A DNA stretch of 64,000 nucleotides, taken from assembly GCF_900115815.1 (NCBI RefSeq), contig NZ_FOXV01000004.1:1-64000 (forward strand), read 5' to 3'. The stretch is from Roseivivax halotolerans. GTDB lineage: Bacteria; Pseudomonadota; Alphaproteobacteria; Rhodobacterales; Rhodobacteraceae. Position numbers and translations under genes: made by a program. This document shows positions 19,165 through 29,064 of this stretch, one piece after another. The notes beneath the pieces are model-generated. The model searched no databases, was not told the origin of the DNA, and worked only from the letters and a program-made list of their open reading frames with translations. Numbering within the stretch: position 1 is the first letter of the stretch; the number at the start of each line of letters is the position of its first letter.

Positions 19165-19236
19165 CTCCCGCTTGTCCCATGGGAAACTCTGCCGCGTTCA
19201 TAGGCACTTGGCACGCTGGGGTAAAGCAGGTCGCGC

Positions 19237-20883
19237 TCAGCCGTGCAGCAATGCCCGTGCCGCGGCCCGCGCCTCGGACGTCACGGTGTCTCCCGCGAGC
19301 ATGCGGGCGATCTCGTCCTCTCGGGCCTCTGAATCCAGCGGCGTCACGGTGGAGGTTGTCACCTCGCCGTCCACGCGTTTCGCGACCTGCCAGTGATGTG
19401 CGCCAAGCGCGGCGACCTGAGGCGAGTGCGTCACGACGAGCACCTGCCCGCCCGCTGCCAGCGCCTTGAGACGGCGGCCCACCGCATCGGCCGTCGCGCC
19501 GCCGACGCCACGATCGATCTCGTCGAAGATCATTGTGCGACTGGCATCCTCGCCGGTCAGGCAAACCTTGAGAGCGAGAAGGAAGCGCGACAGCTCGCCG
19601 CCCGAGGCGATCTTGTTGAGCGGGCCCGCCGGTGCGCCGGGGTTCGTTGCGACGGTGAACGCCACCGCGTCGCGCCCCTCGGGACCGGGCTCGGCCTCGG
19701 TGATCTCCGTGTGGAAGACCGCGCGCTCCATCTTGAGCGGCTGCAATTCTCCGGTGACCGCGGCATCGAGACCGCTAGCGGCCCCTTTGCGCAAGTCAGA
19801 CAGCGCGAAAGCGGCGGTATCGTAACCCGCCTCGGCGTGTCTCAACGCGGCGCGCAAGGCTTCGACATCGTCTGCGCCCCGGTCGAGCCGCGCGAGCCTG
19901 TCCCCCAAGGTCTCGGCAAGCTCGGGAAGCTGGTCCGGTCCGACCTGATGTTTGCGGGCGAGCGCGCGGATCGCGAATAGTCGCTCCTCCGTGGCTTCGA
20001 GCTCGTGGGCGTCAAAATTCAATCCGTCGAGACACGCCTCCACGCCGGACACCGCTTCGCCCAGCTCGACCATCGCGCGTTCGAGCGCCGAGATCGGAGC
20101 GTCCACGCCGCCTTCCGCGCGATCCGACGCGCCTTCGAGCCAACGCAAGGCGTCGCTCATCGCGCCTTCCGCTCCCTCGCTCAGCGCTTGGTGCGCGCGC
20201 GAGATGTCCTCGCGGATCTTCTCGGCCGATTGCATCCGGCGCCGCGCGGTATCGAGCGCCTCTTCCTCGCCAGCCTCTGGCGCGAGCTTGGACAGCTCGT
20301 CGACGGCGTGGCGCAGGAAGTCTTCCTCAGCGCGCACTTCGGCGAGTTCCGCTTCGGCTTGCTCAAGCGCCTTGGCTGCCTGCCCTCTTGCCCGCCAGGC
20401 TTTGCGGACAGCTTCGAGCGCGTCGCCAGCCCCGGCATATTGATCGAGAAGCTGCCGGTGCCCGCGCGGGTTCAAGAGACCCCGGTCATCGTGCTGGCCG
20501 TGAAGTTCGAGCAAAGTATCCGAGAGTTGTCGCAGCACCTCGCCCGAACAGCGGCGATCATTGACCCACGCGGTCTTGCGTCCATCCTTGGTGTTGACGC
20601 GCCGAAGGATGAGCATGTCCTCGGACGGAAGCCCCGCCTCCTCTAGGACGGCCCTTGCGGCGTGGTCGGCGCCAAGTTCGAACTCCGCCACGACCTCGCC
20701 CTGCTCTGCACCGGCGCGCACCAATTCAGCCCGGCCACGCCACCCCAGAACAAAGCCAAGCGCATCGAGAAGGATGGATTTCCCGGCTCCGGTCTCCCCG
20801 GTCAGCACGTTCAGACCCGGCTGGAAGGCGAGCTCCAGCCGGTCGATGATGAGCATGTCCCTGATTTCGAGCGCGCGCAGCAT
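19237..20883 (-). CDS. recN: DNA repair protein RecN
   Basis: RecN is an SMC-like ATPase that acts in recombinational repair of double-strand breaks. The 548-residue protein has the Walker A GETGAGKS at residues 30-37, a long central coiled-coil pair (about 160-370) and the C-terminal ABC signature SGGELSRF and Walker B FDEIDRGVGG near 455-475. Length is normal. It is the distal gene of the lpxC-bamD-recN group that follows ftsZ; it begins 30 bp after bamD, a linkage seen in many alphaproteobacteria. No LexA box was recognised upstream. Confidence 0.97.
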   Translation of the reverse strand: MLRALEIRDMLIIDRLELAFQPGLNVLTGETGAGKSILLDALGFVLGWRGRAELVRAGAEQGEVVAEFELGADHAARAVLEEAGLPSEDMLILRRVNTKDGRKTAWVNDRRCSGEVLRQLSDTLLELHGQHDDRGLLNPRGHRQLLDQYAGAGDALEAVRKAWRARGQAAKALEQAEAELAEVRAEEDFLRHAVDELSKLAPEAGEEEALDTARRRMQSAEKIREDISRAHQALSEGAEGAMSDALRWLEGASDRAEGGVDAPISALERAMVELGEAVSGVEACLDGLNFDAHELEATEERLFAIRALARKHQVGPDQLPELAETLGDRLARLDRGADDVEALRAALRHAEAGYDTAAFALSDLRKGAASGLDAAVTGELQPLKMERAVFHTEITEAEPGPEGRDAVAFTVATNPGAPAGPLNKIASGGELSRFLLALKVCLTGEDASRTMIFDEIDRGVGGATADAVGRRLKALAAGGQVLVVTHSPQVAALGAHHWQVAKRVDGEVTTSTVTPLDSEAREDEIARMLAGDTVTSEARAAARALLHG

Positions 20884-20913
20884 GGATACGCTTATCGGCT
20901 AGCCTTGCTGCTC

Positions 20914-21795
20914 TTACAACCACTCGCCCTTGACAGTCTGGCGATAGATCTGCGCGAGCCAGCTGTCGCCGCGCGCCCGCATCTCGAGGCCCTGCCCCGT
21001 CAGGAGCGCGAAGCTGTCCTCGTACCATTCGGTCGAGCGGTAGTTGTAGCCGAGGATCGCGCCCGCGGTCTGCGCCTCGTTGGTCAGGCCGAGCGACAGA
21101 TACGCCTCGACGAGCCGGTGCAGCGCCTCGGGCGTGTGGGTCGTGGTCTGGAAGTCTTCGACCACCACGCGGAAACGGTTGACCGCCGCGGCGTAGTGCT
21201 GCCGCTTGAGGTAATAGCGCCCGATTTCCATTTCCTTGCCGGCGAGGTGATCGAAGGCCAGATCGAATTTCAGGATCGACGAGCGGGCATATTCGCTCTC
21301 GGGGTAGCGCTCGATCACGGTCCGCAGGGATTGCAGCGCCTGGAATGTCAGCCCCTGGTCGCGGCCCACTTCCTCGATCTGGTCGTAATAGCTGAGCGCC
21401 AGAAGGTACTGCGCGTAAGCCGCGTCATCATCGAGCGGATAGAAGTCGATATAGCGCTGCGCCGCCGAGCGGCTGTTCTCGTAATCGCGATCCTGGTGGA
21501 AGGCGAAGGCCTGCATGATCAGCGCGCGCTTGGCGAAATCCGAATAGGGATAGAGCCGCTCGACTTCCGCGAAATACGTTGCCGCGTCATCGGGTCGGTT
21601 GCGATCAAGCTCAAACTCGCCACGTTCGAAAATCTGCTCGGCCGTGAAGTTCTCAAGCGGCTGCCCTCCGGGCCCGAGACCATCCGCGGCACCACCGCCG
21701 CCGATGTTCAGGTTTCCAAGAGCTCCGCATCCGGCCAATGTCAATGCAAGACAGCCTGCTGCCACTGCCGATTTCATGGAAGCGCCCGTTGCCAT
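20914..21795 (-). CDS. bamD: Outer membrane protein assembly factor BamD
   Basis: BamD is the essential lipoprotein of the BAM complex that inserts beta-barrels into the outer membrane. The protein has a lipoprotein signal ending LTLAGC, with acylation on that cysteine, and five TPR-like repeats (EQIFERGEFELDRNRPDDAA, FAEVERLYPYSDFAKRA, and so on). The start at 21795 (MATGASMKSAV, 293 residues) was preferred over ATG 21777 because a GAGGGA ribosome site lies 9 nt upstream; the lipobox is the same for both. It sits between lpxC and recN on one strand. Confidence 0.93.
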   Translation of the reverse strand: MATGASMKSAVAAGCLALTLAGCGALGNLNIGGGGAADGLGPGGQPLENFTAEQIFERGEFELDRNRPDDAATYFAEVERLYPYSDFAKRALIMQAFAFHQDRDYENSRSAAQRYIDFYPLDDDAAYAQYLLALSYYDQIEEVGRDQGLTFQALQSLRTVIERYPESEYARSSILKFDLAFDHLAGKEMEIGRYYLKRQHYAAAVNRFRVVVEDFQTTTHTPEALHRLVEAYLSLGLTNEAQTAGAILGYNYRSTEWYEDSFALLTGQGLEMRARGDSWLAQIYRQTVKGEWL

Positions 21796-21915
21796 GCCCG
21801 ATGTCCCTCGCACCTCGATCTGGGCCGTCCCGCCCGGTTCAGAGATGGTCCTAGCACAGAAAATTCCGGTGCAAAACGCCTTACGCGCATTTCCCGATCG
21901 CACCGCCGGACACGC

Positions 21916-22836
21916 TCACGCGACCGCCGGAACCTCATCGAGGACGACGCCCGCGCCCGGCAGTTCCGCGCGAGTGAGGCTGTCGCAGACGACCATGCGA
22001 AACGCACCCTCGGTCGTGAACAGCGCCTCGAGCAGCAGGTTCGTCATGGAGTGACCGGCGCGCACGCCCGTATAGTGACCGAGGATCGGCGCGCCTGCGA
22101 GCGCGAGATCGCCAAGCGCATCGAGCATCTTGTGGCGCACGGCCTCGTCCGCGTGGCGCAAACCGCCCGGAGACAGAACCTTGTCGCCATCCACCACGAC
22201 CGCGTTCTCGTAGGTGCCGCCCAAGGCGAGGCCCTGCGCCTGCATCGCTTCGACATCGCGTTGGCGGCAGAAGGTGCGGCTGTCACACAGCTCACGCACG
22301 AAGCTGCCATTGGCGAGCGTGATCCGCTTGCTCTGCGTGCCGATGGCGGCATCTTCGAAATCGATGGAGAACGCCATCGAGGGCACCCGGCCCGGCTCCA
22401 GCATGGCCCAGCCTGCCCCGGTTTCGACCATGACGGGCTTCAGAACCTCAATCGCGCGCACCGGCGCGTTCAGCGTGCGAAGACCGCGCGCAAGGAATGT
22501 CTTGACGAAGGGCGCGGCGCTGCCGTCGAGGATCGGAACCTCAGGGCCATCGATCTCGATCATCGCGTTGTGGATACCCGTTCCGGCCAACGCGGCCATC
22601 AGATGTTCGATCGTTGAGACCGACACGCCCGCCGCGTTCACGATACGCGTGCAGAGCGGCGTCCGCTCCGCCGCGTCCCAGAGGGCGGGTATCAGGTTGT
22701 CGCCAACCATCACATCGACGCGCTTGAACCAGATGCCATGCTCGGCCACGGCCGGGCGCACGGTCACGCGGGCCGGACGGCCGGAATGCAAGCCGTGGCC
22801 TTCGAACGTTACCGGAGCTTTGAGCGTGGTCTGCAA
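21916..22836 (-). CDS. lpxC: UDP-3-O-acyl-N-acetylglucosamine deacetylase
   Basis: LpxC catalyses the committed, zinc-dependent deacetylation step of lipid A synthesis in the cytoplasm. The 306-residue protein is of normal length and keeps the zinc ligand motifs STIEHLMAAL near residue 75 and RHKMLDALGDLAL near 233, plus the catalytic glutamate region. It follows ftsZ in the same direction but after a strong terminator (23010-23042), so it should have its own promoter in the 170-bp leader, which holds a long inverted repeat at 22929-22968. Confidence 0.97.
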   Translation of the reverse strand: MQTTLKAPVTFEGHGLHSGRPARVTVRPAVAEHGIWFKRVDVMVGDNLIPALWDAAERTPLCTRIVNAAGVSVSTIEHLMAALAGTGIHNAMIEIDGPEVPILDGSAAPFVKTFLARGLRTLNAPVRAIEVLKPVMVETGAGWAMLEPGRVPSMAFSIDFEDAAIGTQSKRITLANGSFVRELCDSRTFCRQRDVEAMQAQGLALGGTYENAVVVDGDKVLSPGGLRHADEAVRHKMLDALGDLALAGAPILGHYTGVRAGHSMTNLLLEALFTTEGAFRMVVCDSLTRAELPGAGVVLDEVPAVA

Positions 22837-22928
22837 GAGGTCGTACCTTCGGTCGATGGATCTGGGCGGAATAGAGACACTCCGTCCTTTGAGTGATCAG
22901 TTAACGACCGTGGTCCGCGCGCTCAAAT

Positions 22929-22968
22929 CAAGTATTACAACCGACTGAAACATCGGCTGTAACACTTG
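22929..22968 (-). promoter_or_regulatory. 16-bp-arm inverted repeat in the lpxC leader
   Basis: Arms 22929-22944 and 22953-22968 enclose an 8-nt loop. On the minus strand (lpxC sense) all 16 positions pair, two of them as G-U; on the plus strand the same two positions would be A-C mismatches. The element lies 93 nt before the lpxC ATG and after the ftsZ terminator. It may be an RNA hairpin or a protein-binding palindrome. Confidence 0.65.
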
Positions 22969-23009
22969 GGCGAAGCACCGCCTAAACCTGGCAAATACCT
23001 GTTTATAAT

Positions 23010-23042
23010 AGAAAAATGCCCCCGGAATACCGAGGGCATTTC
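23010..23042 (-). terminator. Intrinsic terminator of ftsZ
   Basis: An 8-bp stem (23014-23021 with 23034-23041) with an additional inner CGG/CCG pairing is followed on the minus strand by five consecutive T (U). It begins 26 bp after the ftsZ stop codon. Confidence 0.88.
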
Positions 23043-23067
23043 AGCTCGTCGTGAGTGATTTTTGGCC

Positions 23068-24717
23068 TTAATTCGCCTGGCGACGGAGAAATGCCGGGAT
23101 CTCGATGCGATCCTGATCCTCTTCTTCGTCGTGGTCGACGACCGGATCGGGCTGGCGCGCCTGGACCGGCGGCTGGGTGCGACGCGCGGGTGCGGCCTGC
23201 CCTTCGGAGGGGTGCCCGGTCATGCGGTTGATGAGCGAGTTGATCCCGAAGCGCGGGCGGTCAGCCTCGGCGCCGCGCTGCTGCGGTGCCGCCTGCGGCT
23301 GACGCGTGGCCTGGCGGCCGGCCGGCGCTTCGGAGCGCGCGCGGTTGGCGGCGGCCTGAAGGCGGGCCAGCGTGTCGGGCGACGGGCGTCCCGGCTCTCC
23401 GGAGCGGGGCGCGACATAGGCTTCGGGGTTCTGCTCGACCGCGTCCGCCTGCGGCTGGAACTCTGCGACACGCGGCTGGTAGGCCGGCGGCGGCAGACCG
23501 TCATCGTCCTGACGGGCGGCGGGCTGCTCTTCGAAGACATGCTCCATCTCGTCCTCTGCGGCAGCGCTCTGGCTGTCGAAATCAGAGAACAGCGAGGGCT
23601 CTTCGTCCTCGTAGGTGTCGTGTGAGACGCGCGCTGCGGCAGGCGCCGCGGCCGGAGCCGGTGCGGCGGCAGGTGCACTTTCCTCGACCTCGACAGCCTG
23701 CTTCAGCGGCTCGGAGAGCTTGCGGCGCGGCACCGGGGTCTCGGCGACCTCGGTCACGTCGATGCCGGTGGCGACAACGCTGACGCGCATCACGCCCTCG
23801 AGGTTATCGTCGAGCGTCGAGCCGACGATGATGTTCGCGTCCGGGTCGACTTCTTCGCGGATGCGGTTCGCGGCCTCGTCGAGCTCGAACAGCGTCAGAT
23901 CGTGACCGCCAGTGATGTTGATGAGCACGCCCTTGGCACCGCGCAGGCTGATCTCGTCGAGAAGCGGGTTCGCGATGGCCTTCTCCGCGGCCTGGATCGC
24001 GCGATCCTCGCCATCTGCCTCGCCGGTTCCCATCATGGCCTTGCCCATCTCGTCCATCACGGCGCGCACGTCCGCGAAGTCGAGGTTGATGAGGCCCGGA
24101 CGGACCATAAGGTCGGTCACGCCTTTCACGCCCTGGTAGAGCACGTCGTCGGCCATCGAGAAGGCCTCGGTGAAGGTCGTGCGCTCATTGGCGAGGCGGA
24201 AGAGGTTCTGGTTCGGGATGATGATCAGCGTGTCGACGACCTTCTGCAGCGCCTCGACGCCGTCCTCGGCCTGGCGCATCCGCTTGCCGCCCTCGAACTG
24301 GAAAGGTTTCGTGACGACACCGACGGTTAGAACGCCAAGTTCACGCGCTGCCTGAGCGATGATCGGAGCCGCGCCGGTGCCCGTGCCGCCGCCCATGCCG
24401 GCGGTGATGAAGCACATATGCGCGCCCGCGAGATGATCGACGATCTGCTCTATGCTTTCTTCGGCGGCAGCCGCGCCCACGGTGGCACGCGCCCCGGCAC
24501 CGAGACCTTCGGTCACCTTCACACCGAGCTGGATCGTGGCCTGCGCCCGGCTCTGGCTGAGGGCTTGGGCATCGGTGTTCGCCACCACGAAGTCGCAGCC
24601 ATCCAGCGACTTGTCGATCATGTTGTTTACAGCGTTCCCGCCTGCACCGCCCACACCGAACACGGTGATGCGCGGCTTGAGCTCGTCGTGCCCGGGCACG
24701 GTAAGGTTCAGAGTCAT
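23068..24717 (-). CDS. ftsZ: Cell division protein FtsZ
   Basis: FtsZ is the tubulin-like GTPase that forms the Z-ring. The 549-residue protein has the GTPase core ([13 protein letters not shown] near residue 22, the tubulin signature [10 protein letters not shown] near 110), then a long disordered proline/alanine/glutamine-rich linker (about 330-530) and the conserved C-terminal peptide [14 protein letters not shown] that binds FtsA and other partners. The long linker is typical of alphaproteobacteria. ATG 24717 was chosen over an upstream frame extension. It is separated from ftsA by 173 bp of AT-rich sequence, likely containing its own promoter, and ends in an intrinsic terminator. Confidence 0.98.
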   Translation of the reverse strand: MTLNLTVPGHDELKPRITVFGVGGAGGNAVNNMIDKSLDGCDFVVANTDAQALSQSRAQATIQLGVKVTEGLGAGARATVGAAAAEESIEQIVDHLAGAHMCFITAGMGGGTGTGAAPIIAQAARELGVLTVGVVTKPFQFEGGKRMRQAEDGVEALQKVVDTLIIIPNQNLFRLANERTTFTEAFSMADDVLYQGVKGVTDLMVRPGLINLDFADVRAVMDEMGKAMMGTGEADGEDRAIQAAEKAIANPLLDEISLRGAKGVLINITGGHDLTLFELDEAANRIREEVDPDANIIVGSTLDDNLEGVMRVSVVATGIDVTEVAETPVPRRKLSEPLKQAVEVEESAPAAAPAPAAAPAAARVSHDTYEDEEPSLFSDFDSQSAAAEDEMEHVFEEQPAARQDDDGLPPPAYQPRVAEFQPQADAVEQNPEAYVAPRSGEPGRPSPDTLARLQAAANRARSEAPAGRQATRQPQAAPQQRGAEADRPRFGINSLINRMTGHPSEGQAAPARRTQPPVQARQPDPVVDHDEEEDQDRIEIPAFLRRQAN

Positions 24718-24890
24718 CGCTAATCCGCCTGCTTGTTGTGGGCCGATTTCCAGCCCTTTTTCGCCTATTTCCCCCAAGTATTATCGATGGCAGCGGCTTT
24801 CGTCACGCGAAAAACACGAAAATCACACCAAATATGGAAGAAAATGCTCCTCCATCTGCGGTATTTCGCCGATTTCGCGACATCTTGCGT
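24718..24890 (-). promoter_or_regulatory. AT-rich ftsA-ftsZ intergenic region, probable ftsZ promoter region
   Basis: These 173 bp are clearly AT-richer than their surroundings. On the minus strand a GATAAT hexamer (near 24781-24786, complement of ATTATC) resembles a -10 element about 65 nt before the ftsZ ATG; the matching -35 is weak. No exact CtrA-type paired TTAA site was noticed. Confidence 0.4.
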
Positions 24891-26225
24891 TCACCAGTTA
24901 TCCCGGAACCATTTCACGGCCCGCTGGAAAGACCGCGCGGGCAGTCGCTCCACCGGGATTTCGAAGTCCCACCATTCATCCTGGGGATGCGCGGCGAAGA
25001 GGCAGAGACCCACCGCGCTCGAGAAGCCGGGGCCGGTCGCGGCCTGCGGCAGGCCATGCACCCGCATCGGGCGACCGAGGCGCACTTGTTGGCCGAGGAT
25101 CTTGGACGCGAGCCCGTCAAGACCGGGGATCTGGCTGCCAGCGCCTGTCAGCACGATCTGCTGGGAAGGCAGATGATCAAAGCCCGCCACGTCGAGGCGC
25201 ACGCGCGCCTCCTCGAGGATCTCTTCGACGCGCGGTCGCATGATGCCGATGAGTTCGGCGCGGCTGACCGTGCGCCTGTCATGTTCCCAATCGCCGGTCT
25301 CTCCGCCGATTTCGATCATCTCGCGGTCGTCCATACCGGTCGCCACCACGCCACCGTAGAATGTCTTGATCCGCTCCGCCGTCGCCATCGGAACCTGCAG
25401 GCCCATCGAAATGTCGGAGGTGACGTGATCGCCGCCCATGCGAACCGCATCGGCGTAAATCATGTGTTTCTTCATGAAGACCGAGATCCCGGTCGAGCCG
25501 CCGCCCATGTCGATGCAGGCCGCGCCGAGTTCTTGCTCGTCCTCGACAAGCGCCGAGATCCCGCTCGTATAGGCCGAAGACGCCAGGCCCGCGAGCTCCA
25601 GGTCGCAGCGCTTCACGCAATGAGCGAGGTTCTGGATCGCCATCGCGTCGACGGTCAGCATATGCATGTCGGTCGCAAGTTCCTGGCCGATCTGCCCGCG
25701 CGGGTCGGAGAGGCCCGAGCGATGATCGAGCGCGAAGTTCACGGGCTGGGCGTGCAGAACTTCGCGTCCGTCGCCGAAATCGGGCACATCGCATGCGGAC
25801 AGAACCCGCGCGACATCCTGCTCGCTGACTTGGGTGCCCTCGAGCTCCACCTGCCCCGCCAGGCCGTAGGAGCGCGGATCGGCCCCCGAAAGGCAGGCGA
25901 TCACGTGATCGACCCGGATCTGCGCCATCTTCTGTGCGGCCTGCACTGCGGTCCGGATCGCACGCTCGGTCTCGCCCATCGAGGCGATCTCGCCGAAGCG
26001 CACCCCGCGCGAGCGCGTTGTCGCCGCGCCGATCACCCGGAAGCCCGACTGCCCGGCGAGAGATCCGATCCCGTCGCTGTCGAAATCCCGCTCGGTGCCA
26101 TCGAAGCGCAGGATCAGGCAGGCGATCTTGGACGAGCCGACATCGAGGATCGCGATGACGCCTCGCTGCATCGCGGCCCGGCGCATGTTCCGCATTGCTC
26201 GCTGGGATTCATACAGCTCGATCAT
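24891..26225 (-). CDS. ftsA: Cell division protein FtsA
   Basis: FtsA is an actin-like ATPase that tethers FtsZ filaments to the inner membrane. The 444-residue protein has the actin-family phosphate 1 motif AILDVGSSKIACLI near residue 25, an IDMGGGSTGISVF phosphate 2 motif near 240 and an adenosine motif VLTGAGSQIPGLDGLA near 375. The C-terminus (RSFQRAVKWFRDNW) is an amphipathic helix, the membrane-targeting sequence. It starts 4 bp after ftsQ and precedes ftsZ, the conserved QAZ order. Confidence 0.97.
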   Translation of the reverse strand: MIELYESQRAMRNMRRAAMQRGVIAILDVGSSKIACLILRFDGTERDFDSDGIGSLAGQSGFRVIGAATTRSRGVRFGEIASMGETERAIRTAVQAAQKMAQIRVDHVIACLSGADPRSYGLAGQVELEGTQVSEQDVARVLSACDVPDFGDGREVLHAQPVNFALDHRSGLSDPRGQIGQELATDMHMLTVDAMAIQNLAHCVKRCDLELAGLASSAYTSGISALVEDEQELGAACIDMGGGSTGISVFMKKHMIYADAVRMGGDHVTSDISMGLQVPMATAERIKTFYGGVVATGMDDREMIEIGGETGDWEHDRRTVSRAELIGIMRPRVEEILEEARVRLDVAGFDHLPSQQIVLTGAGSQIPGLDGLASKILGQQVRLGRPMRVHGLPQAATGPGFSSAVGLCLFAAHPQDEWWDFEIPVERLPARSFQRAVKWFRDNW

Positions 26226-26229
26226 GGTC

Positions 26230-27096
26230 TTATCTGTCCCCTACCTCAATTTCTCTGATCCGCCGGAGTTCCTCCAGCGCGTATTGGCTGAGCCGTATCG
26301 TCGGCCGCTCAGCGAGCCGCAGGTCGACTGCAACGACATCACGCCCCAGCATGTCCACCGCCTGGTCCATCGCGATCGCCCGTTCCAACGCACGGACAGG
26401 GCCATCTTCCGGCAGCAGGATGCGCTGACCACGGTCAAGCACGACATCCCAGCGCCGCTCGCCGATCCGCTCCAGACCGCGGATCCGGTCGCCGAGAGGT
26501 CCCGCCGCGGAGAGAAGCCGAAGCGCCTGGCGCACATGCACATCCGCGCCTGTCCCCGCGATCACCGGCAAATTCGGATGGTCGGCGCGCCGTTCCACCG
26601 GGCCGGTCATCACGCCGTCGCGGTCGAGCAATTCCAGCCCTTTGGGATTGCGCCAGAGGACCACGGGCTCGCGCTCGATCACGTCGATCTGAAGGATGCC
26701 GCCCTGGCGCACGAAGAGGGTCGCGTTCTTCACCGCGTCGAGCCCGGTGATCGCCTCGCGCATCGTGTCAAGCTCGAGATCGAAGGAGCTCACCGGGAAA
26801 TCCAGCGGCACGATCTCGCGAATGTCTTCCGCCACGCCGTCTGACGCGCCGTCGATGGCCATGAGCTTGACCATGAATTCGGGCCGCTGCTCCACCGCCG
26901 CGCGGGCATCGGAGATAGCGAGCAGCACCGCCTCGCGGTTACCTTCGACCGAGAACCACCACGTCGCCGCGCCGAAGGTCAGCGCGAAGGGCAGACCGAT
27001 CCGCAAAAGCAGCCGGTAGACCGGTGTCAGCATCATGCGGTCGATGCGATACTTCAGTCGCGACGGCGCCGGATCGAACCTTGTCATCTGAGACAT
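26230..27096 (-). CDS. ftsQ: Cell division protein FtsQ
   Basis: FtsQ is a bitopic inner-membrane divisome protein that recruits FtsB and FtsL. The 288-residue product has a short cytoplasmic N-terminus, one transmembrane helix (about residues 29-48, [20 protein letters not shown]), a POTRA domain with [10 protein letters not shown] and a beta domain. It overlaps the end of ddl by 13 bp. ATG 27096 is preceded by GGAGG at 7 nt and was preferred; ATG 27087 would give an exact ATGA overlap with ddl but lacks a site at proper spacing. ftsA follows 4 bp downstream. Confidence 0.95.
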   Translation of the reverse strand: MSQMTRFDPAPSRLKYRIDRMMLTPVYRLLLRIGLPFALTFGAATWWFSVEGNREAVLLAISDARAAVEQRPEFMVKLMAIDGASDGVAEDIREIVPLDFPVSSFDLELDTMREAITGLDAVKNATLFVRQGGILQIDVIEREPVVLWRNPKGLELLDRDGVMTGPVERRADHPNLPVIAGTGADVHVRQALRLLSAAGPLGDRIRGLERIGERRWDVVLDRGQRILLPEDGPVRALERAIAMDQAVDMLGRDVVAVDLRLAERPTIRLSQYALEELRRIREIEVGDR

Positions 27097-27995
27097 GAGG
27101 CGTCCTCCACCATCCAGGCGCAGAACTGGCCGAAGCTCATGCCGATCAGAGCCGCGTGTTCGGGCGACAGCGAGGTCGGGGTCATGCCGGGCTGGGTGTT
27201 CGTCTCGAGAAGCTTGAGCCCGTCGAGCCCCAGCGCGTCGTCCCAGCGGAAATCCGTGCGGGTGACGCCCCGGCAGCCCAGTGCCTCATGAGCGCGGAGC
27301 GCGTAGTGGAGGCAGGCGGCCGTAATCTCTTCGGGAAGCTCGGCGGGGCAAACGTGGCGCGAGCCGCCGGGGGCGTATTTCGCGTCGTAATCGTACCAGC
27401 CGTCGGTGACGATCTCGGTCACGCCAAGAGCGCGGTCGCCCATGACGGTCGTGGTCAGCTCGCGGCCGGGAATGAAGGCTTCGACCATGACGAGGGTCGG
27501 CATGTCGCTTGCCACCACCGGCGGCGCGTCACCCTCATGCACGAGGTAGATCCCGACCGACGAGCCTTCGTTATAGGGCTTCACCACGTAAGGAGGCGGC
27601 ATGACATGGCTCTTGGCGACGGCGTCGGTCGTCACCAGAATGCTGTCGGCGACCGGCAAACCGGCGGCACGGTACACGTCCTTGGTGCGCTCCTTGTCCA
27701 TCGCGAGAGCCGAGGCCAGGACGCCCGAATGGGTGTAGGCCCAACCCTGCCATTCCAGCAGACCCTGCACGCAGCCATCCTCGCCCCATCGGCCGTGGAG
27801 GGCGTTGAAGACGACATCGGGGGAAATCTCGGCCAGACGTGAAACGAGGTCGGAGCCCGCATCGACTTCGACCACCTCGAATCCCTCTGTCCGCAAAGCG
27901 GCGGCGCATTCCCTGCCGGAACTGAGTGAAACCTCGCGCTCTGACGAGGGCCCGCCCATGATCACCGCCACTTTCGGGGTTGTCCTGCTCGACAT
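27084..27995 (-). CDS. ddl: D-alanine--D-alanine ligase
   Basis: Ddl joins two D-alanines with ATP for the peptidoglycan stem peptide. The 303-residue protein has an ATP-grasp fold: the N-terminal [16 protein letters not shown] motif near residue 9, the ATP-binding [12 protein letters not shown] region near 150 and the metal-binding [15 protein letters not shown] segment near 270. The start at 27995 matches the family N-terminus. It lies between murB and ftsQ, overlapping ftsQ, and is preceded by a 95-bp gap that contains repeated GC-rich stem motifs. Confidence 0.97.
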   Translation of the reverse strand: MSSRTTPKVAVIMGGPSSEREVSLSSGRECAAALRTEGFEVVEVDAGSDLVSRLAEISPDVVFNALHGRWGEDGCVQGLLEWQGWAYTHSGVLASALAMDKERTKDVYRAAGLPVADSILVTTDAVAKSHVMPPPYVVKPYNEGSSVGIYLVHEGDAPPVVASDMPTLVMVEAFIPGRELTTTVMGDRALGVTEIVTDGWYDYDAKYAPGGSRHVCPAELPEEITAACLHYALRAHEALGCRGVTRTDFRWDDALGLDGLKLLETNTQPGMTPTSLSPEHAALIGMSFGQFCAWMVEDASCLR

Positions 27996-28015
27996 CCCGA
28001 AACTGCCTCTTTGTC

Positions 28016-28080
28016 GGGGCTTCGCCCCATTTTTGTGTCGCAACCTGCCTGGCGTTGCGTCTTTTGCGGGGCTTTGCGCC
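28016..28080. repeat. GC-rich stem motifs in the ddl-murB gap
   Basis: A short stem GGGGC-TTC-GCCCC (28016-28028) followed on the plus strand by TTTTT, a second stem CGCAAC/GTTGCG and a degenerate copy of the first motif (GCGGGGCTTTGCGCCC) fill most of the gap. The T-run faces against the direction of the operon, so this is not a terminator for murB. Confidence 0.4.
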
Positions 28081-28090
28081 CTCTGTCAGG

Positions 28091-29011
28091 CTACGCGGGA
28101 TCACCCACGCGCATGATTTCCCATACTAGCTCTATTCCGCTGTTTTGGAAAACCTTTTTTCGTACATCTTCTCCGAGTCTTTCGAGGTCGGCCGCGGTGG
28201 CATCGCCCGCGTTCAACAGGAAGTTCGAATGCTTCTCGCTCATCTGCGCGCCGCCGAGCCGCGCGCCACGCATGCCCGCATCGTCGATGACCTTCCAGGC
28301 CTTCAGATCCTGGATGTCATCCGCCTTGCCGGTCGAGGAAAATCCCGCCGGGTTGCGGAAAGTGGAGCCCGCGGTGCGCTCTTTCGTCGGCTGGCTCGCA
28401 TCGCGCCTGGCAAGCTGGTCGGCCATCTTGGCCTCGAGCGCCTCGGGATCGCCCGCCGCGCCTTCGAACAGCGCCTCGACGATCACCCAGCCTTCTGGCA
28501 GCGCGCTCTGGCGGTATTGCAGGTCGAGATCGTCCTTGGGGATCGTCACGACCTTGCCATCCCGCGTCACCGCCGTGACCTCGATCAGGTGATCGGCCAC
28601 GTAAGAGCCGTAGCAGCCCGCATTCATCCGCACCGCTCCACCGATCGCGCCGGGGATAGTACGCAGGAAGGTCAGATCGACGCCCGCCGCAGCGGCTTTC
28701 TTGGCGACCTGCGCATCGAGCGCGCCTGCGCCCGCACGCACACGGGTTCCCTCGATCTCCGTGCCGTTGAACCCGCGCCCGAGCCGGATCACGACCGCGC
28801 GCAGCCCTCCGTCTCGAACGATGAGGTTCGAGCCGACGCCCATCGGGAAGACAGGCACGCCCTGATCGAGATCGCGCAGGAAGTCCGCAAGATCCTCGCG
28901 GTCGGCCGGCTGGAAAAACCAATCCGCAGGCCCGCCGACGCGCAGCCAGGTGAGGTCTGAAAGCGGCCGGTTCGGGGTCAGCTTGCCCCTCGGTGTGGGA
29001 AGGTCGGTCAT
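28091..29011 (-). CDS. murB: UDP-N-acetylenolpyruvoylglucosamine reductase
   Basis: MurB is the FAD/NADPH enzyme that reduces UDP-GlcNAc-enolpyruvate to UDP-MurNAc. The 306-residue type II protein shows [15 protein letters not shown] at the N-terminus, [15 protein letters not shown] for FAD binding near residue 60, [13 protein letters not shown] near 125, the serine proton donor region AGSTFRNP near 225 and the C-terminal LVWEI. Reading frame extends upstream but ATG 29011 fits the family. It is downstream of the two DUF2484 genes and upstream of ddl in the dcw cluster. Confidence 0.96.
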   Translation of the reverse strand: MTDLPTPRGKLTPNRPLSDLTWLRVGGPADWFFQPADREDLADFLRDLDQGVPVFPMGVGSNLIVRDGGLRAVVIRLGRGFNGTEIEGTRVRAGAGALDAQVAKKAAAAGVDLTFLRTIPGAIGGAVRMNAGCYGSYVADHLIEVTAVTRDGKVVTIPKDDLDLQYRQSALPEGWVIVEALFEGAAGDPEALEAKMADQLARRDASQPTKERTAGSTFRNPAGFSSTGKADDIQDLKAWKVIDDAGMRGARLGGAQMSEKHSNFLLNAGDATAADLERLGEDVRKKVFQNSGIELVWEIMRVGDPA

Positions 29012-29064
29012 GGGGCGCTCATGCAGGATATGTGGGGCAAAGAGCAAGGGGGTCCCTGCCCCCC

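Noticed and set aside
20662-22617. 651-residue open frame antisense to recN, bamD and lpxC
   Set aside because: It spans three recognised genes and has no protein-like domain.
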